Positions 5,514 through 5,771 of a stretch of 5,771 bases of DNA are shown here, in pieces (position 1 is the first letter of the stretch; each line of letters begins with the position of its first letter). This stretch comes from Planctomycetota bacterium (GTDB taxonomy: Bacteria > Planctomycetota > SZUA-567 > H5-PLA8 > CALKMO01): positions 1-5,771 of the forward strand of contig JAOACM010000299.1 in NCBI GenBank assembly GCA_026417845.1. Reading direction: 5' to 3'. Position numbers and translations under genes: made by a program. The notes beneath the pieces were generated by a model. It did not search any database. It was given only the letters and a program-made list of their open reading frames with translations, and was not told where the DNA came from.

Positions 5514-5771
5514 TCATGCCTTCAATGGTTCGGCCAACCCCTGCCTCTCCGCCTCTTCTCCCCTCCTGCCGCGGCCCAGCCACCAGAGCACAAGGGGCGA
5601 GGCTATGAACACGGTCGAGTACGTGCCAACGATGAATCCGACCAGGAGAGTGAAGGCAAGGTCCATGATTATGTCGCCGCCGAAGATCAGGAGCGATACA
5701 ACGGTGAAAATGGTCGTCAGCGAGGTTATCACCGTGCGCGACAGGGTGACGTTGACGGCCTCGTTCATGAT
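5514..5771 (-). CDS. secF: Protein translocase subunit SecF (or SecF half of SecDF), C-terminal end only
   Basis: The last 85 residues of SecF run in from the right edge, so the start is outside the window. The order matches the SecF C-terminus: NEAVNVTLSRTVITSLTT, corresponding to the usual NxxxNxTLSRTxxTSxTT block, then a transmembrane helix ending in FGGD, then a last helix containing LLVGFIVGTYSTVFIASPLVLWW. A charged cytoplasmic tail of about 23 residues (GRGRRGEEAERQG and on) ends at the TGA at 5516-5514. SecF works with SecD in the inner membrane, using proton motive force to help pull proteins through SecYEG from the periplasmic side. Whether this is a separate SecF or a fused SecDF cannot be decided here. 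The ATG at 5768 is an internal methionine, not the start: the frame stays open upstream and the conserved helices need more sequence. Confidence 0.92.
   Translation of the reverse strand: MMNEAVNVTLSRTVITSLTTIFTVVSLLIFGGDIIMDLAFTLLVGFIVGTYSTVFIASPLVLWWLGRGRRGEEAERQGLAEPLKA

Overview
The window is G+C-rich bacterial chromosome with tightly packed ordinary genes. Third codon positions are mostly G or C, and long spurious open frames run antisense to the real genes, as expected in such DNA. SecF, a CvpA-like membrane protein and Shine-Dalgarno-led starts all indicate Bacteria. The single-chain ADP-forming acyl-CoA synthetase is common in anaerobic or fermentative bacteria and in poorly cultured phyla. 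Nothing here fixes the phylum, and there is no rRNA, tRNA, phage, transposase or CRISPR array to help.

Plus-strand half (1-2258): a CvpA-family membrane protein (20-814) with an unusually long, basic, low-complexity C-terminal tail is followed by a 208-base non-coding gap. Next comes a GT4-type (GT-B fold) glycosyltransferase, best started at the GTG at 1023 and ending at 2258. It resembles enzymes of exopolysaccharide or cell-surface glycan assembly.

Convergent junction (2259-2541): this 283-base non-coding stretch separates the plus-strand glycosyltransferase from the minus-strand genes. It contains four consecutive inverted repeats, two of them long (2372-2408 and 2435-2494), and it is locally A+T-richer than its surroundings. 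It is the least explained part of the window and the best place for an undescribed RNA, a bidirectional terminator or a small repeat element.

Minus-strand half (5771-2542, in transcription order): the 3' end of secF (5771-5514), then 186 non-coding bases, an ADP-forming acetate/acyl-CoA ligase with fused alpha and beta parts (5327-3159), 101 non-coding bases, and a small membrane protein of the PF04307-like 'metal-dependent hydrolase' type (3057-2542, GTG start). These three share a strand but have gaps of about 100-190 bases, so one operon is possible but not shown. The ligase would couple acyl-CoA breakdown to ATP synthesis (or the reverse). The other genes are membrane or envelope functions with no evident metabolic link to it. 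I found no convincing new multi-gene system; the stem-loop array at 2327-2528 is the main lead.
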